Assembly: GCA_964609385.1 (NCBI GenBank)
Contig: CAZSSM010000025.1
Location: 1 to 64,000, forward strand
Length of the DNA stretch: 64,000 nt
Direction: 5' to 3'
From: CAZSSM01 sp964609385
GTDB lineage: Bacteria > Planctomycetota > Planctomycetia > Isosphaerales > Isosphaeraceae
In this document: positions 1 to 8,733 of the stretch, in pieces
Layout: every line of letters begins with the position of its first letter
How positions within the stretch are numbered: the stretch's first letter is position 1
The notes under the pieces: model-generated
Seen by the model: the letters and a program-made list of their open reading frames with translations, nothing else
What the model was told of the DNA's origin: nothing
The model's database searches: none
Position numbers and translations under genes: made by a program

Positions 1-709
1 TGCCCGGGTTGATCGAGGCGTCGGTCTGGATGATCCCAGTGATCAGCCGGTTGTTGGTCGCACGCAGCGAGCGGTCCAACGCGCTGATGATGCCGTCGGT
101 CAGCGTCCGCTCCAGGCCGAACGGGTTGCCCAGGGCCAGCACCTTCTGGCCGACGCGCAGGTCGGTGCTCTCGCCCAAGGCGACCGGCTTGAGCAGAACC
201 TCCGGCGCATCGACGCGAATCACGGCCACGTCGTTGCTCGGATCGGCCCCGATCACGTCGGCCAGGAACGACGAGCCGTCGTAGAAGGTCACCCGGATCT
301 GCTCGGCCTCTTCGATCACGTGGAAGTTGGTCAGCAGGTGGCCATCGCGATCCAGGACGAACCCCGAGCCCGAGCCGCGACGAACCCGTTCGGTGTCGAA
401 GAAGAACCCGCCGCCCCGCACGACCGACTCGGTGTTGATGTTGACCACGCTCTGGTTGAGCTGATCGTAGATCTGCATGTTGATCTGTTCTTCGGCCTCG
501 ATCAGGCTCAGGGCCTCCGAAGCGATCCGGGGCGGCTCCACGTCGGGCAGGCGGAACGTCGGAGGCTCCGGCGCCGCGTTGCGTTCGATGCCAACCGGCG
601 GCTGACTCGGCGCCAGGAACCGCCAGCCCAGACCGGTCACGATCAACAAAGTCAGGGCCACAGCCGAGCCGAGCGTCATCGCGTGGGAGAACAAGGTCCG
701 TCGTGTCAT
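1..709 (-). CDS. HtrA/DegP-like trypsin-type serine protease, 5' part only
   Basis: The reverse strand reads 236 codons from an ATG at 709 and runs off the left edge. The product is the N-terminal part of a periplasmic HtrA/Deg protease, which degrades or holds misfolded envelope proteins. A hydrophobic segment at residues 11-29 is a signal anchor. The chymotrypsin-like fold follows, with GSGSGFV (112-118), the catalytic His in TNFHVIE (H130), the catalytic Asp in PSNDVAVI (D160), GNPFGLE (194-200) and GIIQTDASINPG (225-236), directly before the expected GNSGGP serine loop, which lies outside the window. PDZ domains, if any, are also outside. A purine-rich GAGAGAG precedes the start. It is transcribed away from the dehydrogenase gene at 1288. 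The family is clear; HtrA versus a planctomycete S1C paralog cannot be resolved. Confidence 0.93.
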   Translation of the reverse strand, partial: MTRRTLFSHAMTLGSAVALTLLIVTGLGWRFLAPSQPPVGIERNAAPEPPTFRLPDVEPPRIASEALSLIEAEEQINMQIYDQLNQSVVNINTESVVRGGGFFFDTERVRRGSGSGFVLDRDGHLLTNFHVIEEAEQIRVTFYDGSSFLADVIGADPSNDVAVIRVDAPEVLLKPVALGESTDLRVGQKVLALGNPFGLERTLTDGIISALDRSLRATNNRLITGIIQTDASINPG

Positions 710-1287
710 CGCTCTCTCACCTCAACGTTCAACGTGTTCGTCAACCCAATGCCGTTTGTTTGCAGGGGAGCCGACCAGCCGTCGCCCCTCAAGTCTTTGG
801 GGTTTCTTGACTCGAAGTCGACCTATCAGGCATCCGTCTTCGTAGAGCGACGCAAGGAGTTCGTCGGTCCCGACAGACTCGATTCGCGATTCCGACGCAG
901 CGAACCGTTCGCTCCTTACGTGACCGGGTCGAGACGGTCTGGGACACATCACGGGATCCTGGAACGGTCGGGGGGCCTAGGTACGAAGCCTGGCGTGGTC
1001 GCGCCTGGACGGCCTCAGTGGTTCCCGTCAGAATGGATTTCTTCCCCGTTACGTCCCTTCGACGTCTCATCTTCATCATTGTGGTCCAAGGGCCAGCCTT
1101 GGCCCGTCAACTTCGATGACGGGTCGGATCAGGAGAGGCCTGAGTGTTGGCCGAGGGCTGACTCGGTCGGTCCCGGATCGCCACACCTGAGACGTCGGCC
1201 CATCGCCCGTCCCGAGAACCGCCCCGGGGATCGCGAGTCCCGCCGTCCCCGCCTCCGATCGATCACCGAAGCATGGAGTCGCGAGCG
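710..1287. other. Divergent intergenic region between protease and dehydrogenase genes
   Basis: About 580 bases separate the start of the leftward HtrA-like gene from the start of the rightward dehydrogenase gene, so both promoters should lie here. Open frames in it have no recognisable domain, no start context and skewed Arg/Ser-rich composition. No RNA gene or clear promoter consensus was seen. Confidence 0.5.
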
Positions 1288-4200
1288 ATGTCCCGAACGA
1301 TCTTGGAGCGCCCTCGAGGCGGGTCCCGACCCGTCGTCGCCTTCTTGACGAGCCTGGCCATCCTCTGGGCCGCGACAACCAGCGCCTGGGCCCAGCTCAG
1401 CCCCGAGCAATCGGCGGAGCGGATCGCACTCCCCGAAGGCTTGGAGGCGACCCTCTTCGCCGCCGAGCCGATGGTCCGCAACCCCACCACCATCGACGTC
1501 GACAGCCGAGGCCGCGTCTGGGTCACCGAGGGCGTCAACTACCGGCTCTATCGCGAGGCCAACGACTTCGATCGGATCGGCGATTCCGACCAGATCAAGA
1601 TCCTCGAGGACACCGACGGCGACGGCCGCGCCGACAAGGTGACCGTCTTCGCCGACCGGATCTTCCCGGTCCCGATGGGCATCGCCATCGAAGAACGCTA
1701 CGACGAGCAGGGGCGTTACACCGGCTGCCGCGTCTTCGTGGGCAACAGCCCGCGCTTGATGGTCTTCGAAGACACCGACGGCGACGACCGGGCCGACCGC
1801 CGGTACGCCCTCCTGGAAGGCTTCGGCGGGGTCGACTCGGACCACGGCGTCCACGGGATGGTGCTGGGCCTGGACGGCAAGCTCTACTTCACGCACGGCG
1901 ACGGCTGCTGCTCGGTCCAAGGTGACGGCTCGACGCGGACGCAGAACTTCGACGTCGAGGATCGCTCCGGGCGCCGGGTTCAGACCGACCAACTCGGCAC
2001 GACGCTCCGGGTCAACCGCGACGGGACCCAATTCGAGATCCTCGCCGACCGCCAGCGGAACAACTACGAGACCTACTTCGACTCCTTCGGCGCGCTGTTC
2101 ACCAGCGACAACGACGATGACGGCAACCGTGGCTGCCGCGTGATCTGGATCATGGACGGGGCCACCTACGGCTACCGGACCCCGGGCAGCCCGCGACACT
2201 GGGGCGAAGACGTGCCGGGCAACACCCCCAAGCTGGTCGGCACCGGCAACGGCAGCCCCAGCGGCATCATGCGCTACGAGGGGAACCTGCTGCCTGAACG
2301 GTTCCAAGGGGCGGTCTTTGAGGTCGACGCCGGGACCCGTCAGATCAACAGCTTCCCGATCACTCGGACAGGCGCCTCGTATCGGACCGAGGCCGACGTC
2401 CTGCTCTCCAGCGACGACGCCTGGTTCCGGCCCGTCGACGTGACCGCCGCGCCTGACGGCTCGCTCTTCGTGGCCGACTGGTACGACGCCGGCGTCGGCG
2501 GACACCGGTTCGTCGACCAGACCACCGGCCGGATCTACCGGGTCGCCCCGCCCGAGTCGCCCCGGACCTTCGAACGGCCCGACATGGCCAGACTCGACGG
2601 CCTGATCGCCGCCCTTCAGTCGCCGGTCGTCGCCACCCGCGACGCCGCCCAACGCAGCCTGATCGTCCAGGGCGAGGCCGCCGTGCCCGCACTCCGCGAC
2701 CTCTTCGAGCGGGCCGAGCCGATCTTCCAGGCCCGCGCCCTCTGGACCCTCCACGCGATCCTCGGCGATCCGGTGGCCGTCCAAGCCCTCAACCACGACG
2801 ACCTGCAGATCCGCGAGCTGGCCGTCCGGATCCTGGGCCGCGACGTCAGCCGAGTTGGCGACGTGAGCTTCGAAGACCCCGAAGCCCGCTTCGACGAACC
2901 GGCCGCCAAAGAGCACCTCGACGCGCTTTTGGGGCAGGTCGATGACCCCGACGCCGGCGTCCGGCGCGAACTGATCCTGGCCTTCCGCGATCTGCCCACC
3001 GATCTGGTCGGTGAAGCGCTCCGACGCCTGACCGCCGCCTGGGATGGCCAGGACCGCTGGTACCTGCAAGCCCTGGGCTTGGCCCTCGAGGATCGCGAAG
3101 GCGACTACATCGCCGCGCTCCTGGAGGACGAGATCTTCGGCCTGATCGATCCGGAGTTCGACGGCCTGGCCGTCAACCTCGCCCTGCCGCCCTACTTCCC
3201 GACCGACCGCAACGAGGCCTACATCCCCGTCGGCAGCGCCTCCAAGCCGAGCACGGCCCTGACCAAGTCGCTGGGCCTGGCCTGGCGGCTGCATCGGCCC
3301 GAGGTCCTGAGCTGGCTGGGACGGGTTCTACCGAGCTTGCAGACCCCCGAACTGCAACAGGCCGCCGACGACATCATCCTCCAGATCGAAGACCCGGCCG
3401 CTGCGCCGGTGTTGGCCGGCCTGGCCCTGGACGTCGATGACTCGATCCGTCGACGACAGGTCCTCCGCAACCTCCGTCGCCAACTGGAAGGCCCTTGGAA
3501 GTCGGCACGCGGCGACGATCAGATCCGACGCGCTGTCGAGATCGCCCTGGACGATCCCCGGACCCGCCCCGAGGCGATCCGCCTGGTCGCCGCGATCCGC
3601 GACCGGAGCCGGATCGGCACGCTCCGAACACTCACCGAGGACCCCGAGATCGTCGAGCAGGACCGGATCGCAGCGATCGACGCGTTGACCCGGCTCCAAG
3701 GGGACCGGGCCGTCGACCTGCTTGAAGCCATCATCGACGAGGCGATCGTCGTCGGGGCGACCGACCCCCGCGCCGAGGCGGCCGTCCGGAACCTCGTCCG
3801 GCTCTCCGACGGCCGGGACCGGCTCCGACGCCTCTTCCTCGATGACGAGGCGCCGCTGGCCCTGCGTCGCGAGGCCCTCCGGAGCTTCGCCGCCTCGAAG
3901 CAAGGGGCCTTCGACCTGCTCGGGATGGTCGGGAACCAGCAATTGCCCGATATCTTGCAGACCGAGGCCCTGACCGCCACCCATGGCCACCCCGATCGGG
4001 GCGTCCGCCGAAGGGCCCTGGAGGTGATCCCGCTGCCCGAATCGGCGACGGGTCGGCCGCTGCCGTCGATCCAGGAGTTGGCCGCGCGGGTCGGCGATCC
4101 GGTTCACGGTCGCGCGGTCTTCTACCGCGATGAGGCCAACGCCTGCGCCTCCTGCCACCGCGTCCAAGGGCGCGGACGCTGGGTCGGTCCGGACCTCTCG

Positions 4201-4974
4201 ACGATCGGCACCAAGTACGGCCGCGCTGAGATGTTCCAACAGATCATCAACCCCAACGCGGCGATCGGCTACAATTATCGGACGCACATCCTGGCACTCG
4301 ATGACGGCCGGATCCTCAGCGGCCTGATCGTCGACGAGTCGCCGGCCGAGATCGTGCTCAAGACCGCCGAGGGGCGTCGGATCGCCGTGGAGGGCGCCGC
4401 CGTCGAGGAGCGTCGGGTCAGCGAGATCTCCCTGATGCCCGAGGGCCTGGCCCAGACGATGACCGACGACGATCTGGTCGACTTGCTCGCCTTCCTCGAC
4501 ACGCTCCGCCAGCCGGTCAGCGTTGTCGGCGAAGCCTCGGCGCTCGGCCCCCTAACCGACATCGATCTCTCCGACGACGCGTCGAACCCGTCGCAGCCCT
4601 GGCGACGCCTCCGGGCCGACGCCGAAGGGCGGATCGACCTGAGCGACCTGACCACCGCCGGCACCGACGATCAAGTGGTCCTGCTGGCCGTCCCGGTCAC
4701 CTCACCGCTTTCGCAGTCGGCGCGGCTGGTCTTGGAGGTCGAGGGCATCGAATCGCTCCGGGTTGAGGTGGCCGATCGGGGCTTCGACCTAACGACCGAT
4801 CCCCAGGCCCTCAAACCGATCGAGTTGGACGTCGACCTGCCGCGTGGCACGACCCGATTGCTGGTCAAACTGCCCTGCGGGACCAAGGCGCGGACCGTCC
4901 TGACCTTCGTGGCCGATCACCCAATCGGTTTCGAGGAGTCGGCCGTGGCCTCCGGCGCCGAGCGTGACGACTAA
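1288..4974 (+). CDS. PVC-type membrane-bound dehydrogenase/cytochrome c with HEAT repeats
   Basis: A 1228-residue secreted protein. After a signal peptide (hydrophobic core about 14-30, ending AWA-Q) comes a six-bladed glucose-dehydrogenase-like propeller (about 35-430) with repeated acidic turns such as EDTDGDGRAD, typical of the planctomycete PSCyt/PVC dehydrogenase families. Alpha-helical HEAT-like repeats occupy about 435-910. A class I cytochrome c domain follows, with heme site CASCH at 953-957 and the likely Met ligand in SLMPEGL near 1050. A beta-rich C-terminal domain ends the protein. Expected role: periplasmic oxidation of sugars or alcohols with electron transfer to c-type heme. 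ATG at 1288 was preferred because GGAG lies nine bases upstream; ATG at 1273 is in frame but has no such site. Unlike the two paralogs at 10.6 and 18.8 kb it has no SGNH domain. The substrate is unknown. Confidence 0.92.
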   Translation: MSRTILERPRGGSRPVVAFLTSLAILWAATTSAWAQLSPEQSAERIALPEGLEATLFAAEPMVRNPTTIDVDSRGRVWVTEGVNYRLYREANDFDRIGDSDQIKILEDTDGDGRADKVTVFADRIFPVPMGIAIEERYDEQGRYTGCRVFVGNSPRLMVFEDTDGDDRADRRYALLEGFGGVDSDHGVHGMVLGLDGKLYFTHGDGCCSVQGDGSTRTQNFDVEDRSGRRVQTDQLGTTLRVNRDGTQFEILADRQRNNYETYFDSFGALFTSDNDDDGNRGCRVIWIMDGATYGYRTPGSPRHWGEDVPGNTPKLVGTGNGSPSGIMRYEGNLLPERFQGAVFEVDAGTRQINSFPITRTGASYRTEADVLLSSDDAWFRPVDVTAAPDGSLFVADWYDAGVGGHRFVDQTTGRIYRVAPPESPRTFERPDMARLDGLIAALQSPVVATRDAAQRSLIVQGEAAVPALRDLFERAEPIFQARALWTLHAILGDPVAVQALNHDDLQIRELAVRILGRDVSRVGDVSFEDPEARFDEPAAKEHLDALLGQVDDPDAGVRRELILAFRDLPTDLVGEALRRLTAAWDGQDRWYLQALGLALEDREGDYIAALLEDEIFGLIDPEFDGLAVNLALPPYFPTDRNEAYIPVGSASKPSTALTKSLGLAWRLHRPEVLSWLGRVLPSLQTPELQQAADDIILQIEDPAAAPVLAGLALDVDDSIRRRQVLRNLRRQLEGPWKSARGDDQIRRAVEIALDDPRTRPEAIRLVAAIRDRSRIGTLRTLTEDPEIVEQDRIAAIDALTRLQGDRAVDLLEAIIDEAIVVGATDPRAEAAVRNLVRLSDGRDRLRRLFLDDEAPLALRREALRSFAASKQGAFDLLGMVGNQQLPDILQTEALTATHGHPDRGVRRRALEVIPLPESATGRPLPSIQELAARVGDPVHGRAVFYRDEANACASCHRVQGRGRWVGPDLSTIGTKYGRAEMFQQIINPNAAIGYNYRTHILALDDGRILSGLIVDESPAEIVLKTAEGRRIAVEGAAVEERRVSEISLMPEGLAQTMTDDDLVDLLAFLDTLRQPVSVVGEASALGPLTDIDLSDDASNPSQPWRRLRADAEGRIDLSDLTTAGTDDQVVLLAVPVTSPLSQSARLVLEVEGIESLRVEVADRGFDLTTDPQALKPIELDVDLPRGTTRLLVKLPCGTKARTVLTFVADHPIGFEESAVASGAERDD

Positions 4975-5086
4975 CGATCGACGCGTGGATGATCAGATCG
5001 GCCCGGCGAACCGGTTCGCTGGGTTGACTCGGCGGATCGGGCGACCGCACCCGCCGAGACCTTTCGCAGACCGAGACGGACCCGCA

Positions 5087-6013
5087 ATGATGGCCCAGTC
5101 CGCTGCCGTGACGGTGGCTATCCCCTGTTACAACGAGGCGCCGGCCATCGCGGCGGTCATCGGCCATTGGCGCGCGGCCCTGGCCTCGGCCACGATCCTG
5201 GTCGTCGACAACAACTCAAACGACGGCACCGGCGCCATCGCGCGGGCCGAGGGCGTCGAGGTCATCGACGTGCCCGAGCAGGGCAAGGGCCACGCCGTCC
5301 AGGCCATCTTCGCCCACGTCGACCGGCCCGATCTGACCAACACGCCCGACGCCCTGGTCCTCACCGATGGCGACGGCACCTATCCGGCCGACTACATCGG
5401 TGCCTTGATCGAGCCGATCCTCACCGGCGAGGCCGACATGGTCGTCGCCGCCCGACGTCCGACCGATCAGCCCAACGCCATGCGCCCGATCCGCGGCCTG
5501 GGCAACCTGCTGATCCGATTCGCCTTCTTCGTCCTGATCGGCCGACCGCCCGGCGACCTGCTTTCGGGCTATCGCGCGTTCAACCGCCGCTATCGACGGC
5601 TCGTCCGGCCGCAATCGAGCGGCTTCGAGATCGAGACCGAGCTGACCATCGCCGCCGATCGGCTCAACCTCCGAGTCGCCGAGGTCTCGGTGCCGTACTA
5701 TCCACGGATCGCCGGCACCAAGAGCAAGCTGAACGAGTTCCGCGATGGGTCGCGGATCGTCGCGACGATCCTGGCTGGATCGCTCCGCGCGACCGCCCCG
5801 ACGTTCTGGATAGCCTGGATCGCGCCGACGTTGGTGCTCGGCCTGCTAAGTTGGCGCCTCGGATCGGCCAGCGCGGCCGTCGTCACCGCCGCGATCTGCC
5901 TGGTCACCTCGATCCTCGCCCTGCCCCCGTTCCTGGGGCTCAACCACCGGCTCTCGCGACGAGGACCGGAGGCCTCACCGTCCTCCTCGGGGGTCGAGGG
6001 GAGGACCAGCTAA
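5087..6013 (+). CDS. Family 2 glycosyltransferase, DPM1/DPG-synthase-like, with C-terminal membrane helices
   Basis: A 308-residue GT-A fold enzyme. It opens with VAIPCYNEA (10-18), continues with the nucleotide-binding DNNSNDGTG and the metal-binding DGDGTYP, and has the LSGYRAFNRR acceptor-loop signature of polyprenyl-phosphate glycosyltransferases. Two hydrophobic helices near residues 240-290 anchor it to the membrane. Likely reaction: transfer of a sugar or sugar phosphate from an NDP-sugar to a lipid carrier for envelope polysaccharide or protein glycosylation. ATG at 5087 was chosen because homology begins right after it; an upstream in-frame GTG at 4964 would overlap the preceding gene and add 41 Arg/Pro-rich residues with no family resemblance. 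It lies 112 bases downstream of the dehydrogenase gene on the same strand. Confidence 0.9.
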   Translation: MMAQSAAVTVAIPCYNEAPAIAAVIGHWRAALASATILVVDNNSNDGTGAIARAEGVEVIDVPEQGKGHAVQAIFAHVDRPDLTNTPDALVLTDGDGTYPADYIGALIEPILTGEADMVVAARRPTDQPNAMRPIRGLGNLLIRFAFFVLIGRPPGDLLSGYRAFNRRYRRLVRPQSSGFEIETELTIAADRLNLRVAEVSVPYYPRIAGTKSKLNEFRDGSRIVATILAGSLRATAPTFWIAWIAPTLVLGLLSWRLGSASAAVVTAAICLVTSILALPPFLGLNHRLSRRGPEASPSSSGVEGRTS

Positions 6014-6052
6014 ACTAGATTCATTAATGATAGCGCTGAGGACAATTAAAAA

Positions 6053-6075
6053 TAAGGGTCTTAGGACGTCAAGGG
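6053..6075 (+). repeat. Left terminal inverted repeat of the IS1595-like element
   Basis: Reads TAAGGGTCTTAGGACGT then C AAGGG. It matches the reverse complement of 6776-6798 at 22 of 23 positions. Confidence 0.88.
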
Positions 6076-6077
6076 GC

Positions 6078-6752
6078 CTAGATGGGGTGGTTACGCAACA
6101 ATCCAAGCGGTACTAGGTAGAGGTTATCATATCGATGGTTAAAGCGAGACTCGGTTTCCTTCAGATGGAGTTCGAAGGTGTGCCGTGCCACTCCGTTGAA
6201 CCGCGATAACCGCCGCTTGGCAAAACTCCAAAATGATTCGATTCCATTTATGTAGGATTGGCTGTTGGCAAATCCGTTGGCTCCATGCTGGACCCGAAGA
6301 TGCTTGCTGGACCCCAGGTCGACCAGACCGTCGTAGCCTCGCCAGCCATCACTGGGGATCATGTTGTCCAGGTCGACCTACCCGTGTATGGCCTGGGTCA
6401 ATGTGGCCTTCTTGGCGTCGGGGACGATCTCGGTATCGAGATCGCCATTGCGTTTGAAGATCCCGAAGACGATCGTCTTGCCTCCGGCTCCCCGACCTCG
6501 CTTGCCTTTGACTCGGCTGGGGCCGAAGTAAGACTCGTCGACTTCGCCTCGGTAGGGGGATCGCTCCTGGCAATGCTGAGCGATCCGGCGTCGCAGTTTC
6601 AGGGAGATGTCGTTGGTTCTCCGCGTCGAAAAGCCGGTCAACGGAGCGGCTTGAGTGGCCGTCAGATCGAGGTCCACGGCCCGCACGAGTTGGCGAAATT
6701 TCGCCTCGCCGATTCGCGAACGGCGATCGGAGCGATTCTTCCCGTCTTTCAT
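6078..6752 (-). pseudogene. IS1595-family DDE transposase interrupted by an in-frame amber codon
   Basis: Read through, the frame gives about 224 residues from ATG at 6752. The DDE/N core is complete: first acidic residue in VDESYFG, second in SDGWRGYDGL, then YINGIESFWSFAKRRL containing the Asn and Glu of the family. A TAG at 6380-6378 (minus strand) separates residue 124 from the rest; five codons later an ATG at 6362 is in the same frame, so this is a nonsense change and not a frameshift. Homologs usually have Arg in that position (GRVDLDS-type), so one base change explains it. The usual N-terminal zinc-ribbon module is absent or very short. Probably inactive unless the stop is read through. 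Confidence 0.85.
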
Positions 6753-6775
6753 GGGGCGAAGTCTACTCGACCTCG

Positions 6776-6798
6776 CCCTTAACGTCCTAAGACCCTTA
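6776..6798 (-). repeat. Right terminal inverted repeat of the IS1595-like element
   Basis: The reverse complement reads TAAGGGTCTTAGGACGT then T AAGGG, one mismatch to the left end at 6053-6075. Confidence 0.88.
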
Positions 6799-7050
6799 CA
6801 CGATTAGCGAAGACGCCTGGGGGGACGGAGGGCTCCACCGCGTTGACGGCGGTTGACAATTGTTTTACATAGGGGCTGCTGCGGGGGCTCTCCCGGGCTA
6901 ATCGGCCCGCCTCGTCGGCTCAGGGATGTCGTTCGTGGAATCGGTGGGGAGCTCGTGCGCGAGCATGCCCGATCGGTCGGTCGACAGGCAAACCTGGATG
7001 GAAATACGCACTCGGATGTGCAGCGGTCGACGAGTCGAGGAGCCCCAACT

Positions 7051-8454
7051 GTGTTGACGATCCCGGGCCATCGCGGGCGGACGTGCGATCGCGTCTCGCG
7101 TCGGAGTTTCCTGAGCATCGGCGGGCTGGCCCTGGGCGGGTTGAGCCTGCCCCAAGTCCTCCGCGCCGAGGGGGCCGACGGATCGGTGCCTCATGACAAC
7201 CGCAAGGCGGTCATCATGATCCTACTGCCCGGCGGACCGCCACAACATGACATGTTCGACCTCAAGCCCGAGGCGCCCCGGGAGATCCGCGGCGAGTTCA
7301 ACCCGATCCCGACCAACGTGCCGGGTATCGAGATCTGCGAACTGATGCCCAGGCTGGCCGCGATCATGGACCGCCTAGTCGTGATCCGATCGCTGGTCGG
7401 GGCGCGGAACGACCACAACGTCCACCAGTGCCTGACCGGCTGGGAGAGCCATCCGCAACAAGGCGATTCGCAGCGCGTGCCGGGCTACCCTGAGGGCGGC
7501 TGGCCGTCGCTGGGCTCGGTCGCCTCGAAGCTGCTCGGCCCCCGCGACCCGGCCACCCCCCCGTTCGTCAGCCTGGCACCGTCCAAGGCCGAGTCGACCT
7601 GCCGCGCCTCGCTCAACCAGCCCGGCTACCTTGGTCTGGCCCATGCCGGGTTCCAGACCCGGAACCTGCCCCGCGACGAGATGGTTCTCAAAGACATCAC
7701 CCTCGACCGGCTCCGCGACCGACGCGCTCTGTTGGCCAGCTTCGATCAGTTCCGACGCGAGGCTGACATCCAAGGAGTCGTTGAGGGGATCGACACCTTC
7801 CACCGCCAGGCCTTCGGGATCCTGACCTCCAGCAAGCTCGCCGAGGCGCTCGATATTCGTCGCGAAGACCCGAAAACGATCGCCCGCTACGGGATCCCCG
7901 CCGAACCCGAGTTCGGCAACGCCGCCCTGCTCGAACAGATGCTGGTGGCGCGTCGGCTGGTCGAGACCGGCGTCCGTTGCGTCACGTTGGCCTTCAGCCC
8001 CTGGCCCCTGGAGCGTGAGAGCCGAGGCGGACACAACTGGGATTGGCACAACGACAACTTCAAGAAAGCCCGATTCACCCTGCCGATGCTCGACCAAGGG
8101 GTCTCCGCGCTGGTGGAGGACCTCGAGATCCGTGGGATGCTCGACGACGTCTCGATCGTCGTCTGGGGCGAGTTTGGCCGGACCCCAAAGATCAACCGAA
8201 ACGCCGGCCGCGACCACTGGCCGAGCGTCGGCAACGCCTTGATAGCCGGAGGTGGTATCCGGGCCGGCCAGGTGCTCGGCGCCACCAATCGGCTCGGCGA
8301 ATACGCCAAAGAACGCCCGATCCACTACCGCGACGTCTTTGCCACGCTCTACCACAACCTCGGGATCGATCCCAAGTCCACTACCCTGACCGATCTCACC
8401 GGTCGCCCACGCTATCTCGTCGACAACCGGGGACCGATCCCCGAACTCGTCTGA
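7051..8454 (+). CDS. DUF1501 secreted protein with Tat-type signal
   Basis: A 467-residue member of the DUF1501 family, which belongs to the alkaline-phosphatase/sulfatase-like fold and is abundant in planctomycetes. The N-terminus carries a twin-arginine signal (SRRSFLSIGG, then a hydrophobic stretch ending near LRAEG). Family landmarks are LLPGGPPQHDMFD, GARNDHNVHQCLTG, GHNWDWHNDN and GEFGRTPKIN, and the C-terminus has the RPIHYRDVFATLYHNLG block. GTG at 7051 was chosen because GAGGAG sits eight bases upstream and the family consensus starts with this MLTIPGHR-like sequence; the frame stays open to an upstream TTG at 6853 with no homology. The usual DUF1549/DUF1553 partner is not adjacent; the IS element lies 250 bases upstream. 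Enzymatic role unproven. Confidence 0.92.
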   Translation: MLTIPGHRGRTCDRVSRRSFLSIGGLALGGLSLPQVLRAEGADGSVPHDNRKAVIMILLPGGPPQHDMFDLKPEAPREIRGEFNPIPTNVPGIEICELMPRLAAIMDRLVVIRSLVGARNDHNVHQCLTGWESHPQQGDSQRVPGYPEGGWPSLGSVASKLLGPRDPATPPFVSLAPSKAESTCRASLNQPGYLGLAHAGFQTRNLPRDEMVLKDITLDRLRDRRALLASFDQFRREADIQGVVEGIDTFHRQAFGILTSSKLAEALDIRREDPKTIARYGIPAEPEFGNAALLEQMLVARRLVETGVRCVTLAFSPWPLERESRGGHNWDWHNDNFKKARFTLPMLDQGVSALVEDLEIRGMLDDVSIVVWGEFGRTPKINRNAGRDHWPSVGNALIAGGGIRAGQVLGATNRLGEYAKERPIHYRDVFATLYHNLGIDPKSTTLTDLTGRPRYLVDNRGPIPELV

Positions 8455-8515
8455 GGGATCGGCCGACTCCGATCAGAGATGCGAGGGCGCCCAGAGGATT
8501 GATTGTCAATACTTA

Positions 8516-8546
8516 TATGTCAAATGTACTAACATATTCTGACATA
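8516..8546. other. AT-rich imperfect palindrome downstream of the DUF1501 gene
   Basis: TATGTCA (8516-8522) and TGACATA (8540-8546) form inverted half-sites 17 bases apart, with an inner AATGT/ACATATT pairing. It lies 62 bases after the stop at 8454 in an AT-rich patch and may be a terminator hairpin or an operator for the next gene. No long T-run follows. Confidence 0.35.
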
Positions 8547-8733
8547 AAAAATTCGTCCGCACTTGACTTAAGCAAACCGGCAAGACCGTGACCGAGGCCG
8601 TCTCACGGGCCGGACCGTTGATCGGAGGTGACACCGCGACGGATCGCGCCGGTTCTTCCCAAGAAATGACTTGGCTGTCCGGTTCGTCCATGGTTCCGAG
8701 AAAACCCCGTGAACGTCCCGACCCGATCGCTTG

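Larger units (their letters stand above)
6053..6798 (-). mobile_element. IS1595-like insertion sequence, about 746 bp, inactivated
   Basis: A compact element bounded by 23-bp terminal inverted repeats that differ at one position and holding a single transposase frame on the minus strand. It sits between a GT2 gene and a DUF1501 gene and appears to disrupt neither. No convincing 8-bp target duplication was found: flanks are ATTAAAAA on the left and CACGATTA on the right, so the copy may be old or the site rearranged. The IS1595/ISXO2 assignment rests on the transposase motifs. Confidence 0.82.

Noticed and set aside
1129..3294. 721-codon open frame on the minus strand opposite the first dehydrogenase gene
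   Set aside because: It mirrors the high-GC coding strand, is Val/Gly/Asp-rich with no domain, and the plus strand has a clear signal peptide, propeller and heme motif.
6349..6573. Possible frameshift in the IS transposase
   Set aside because: The distance between the two transposase parts is a multiple of three, so both are in one frame separated by a TAG; no frameshift is needed.
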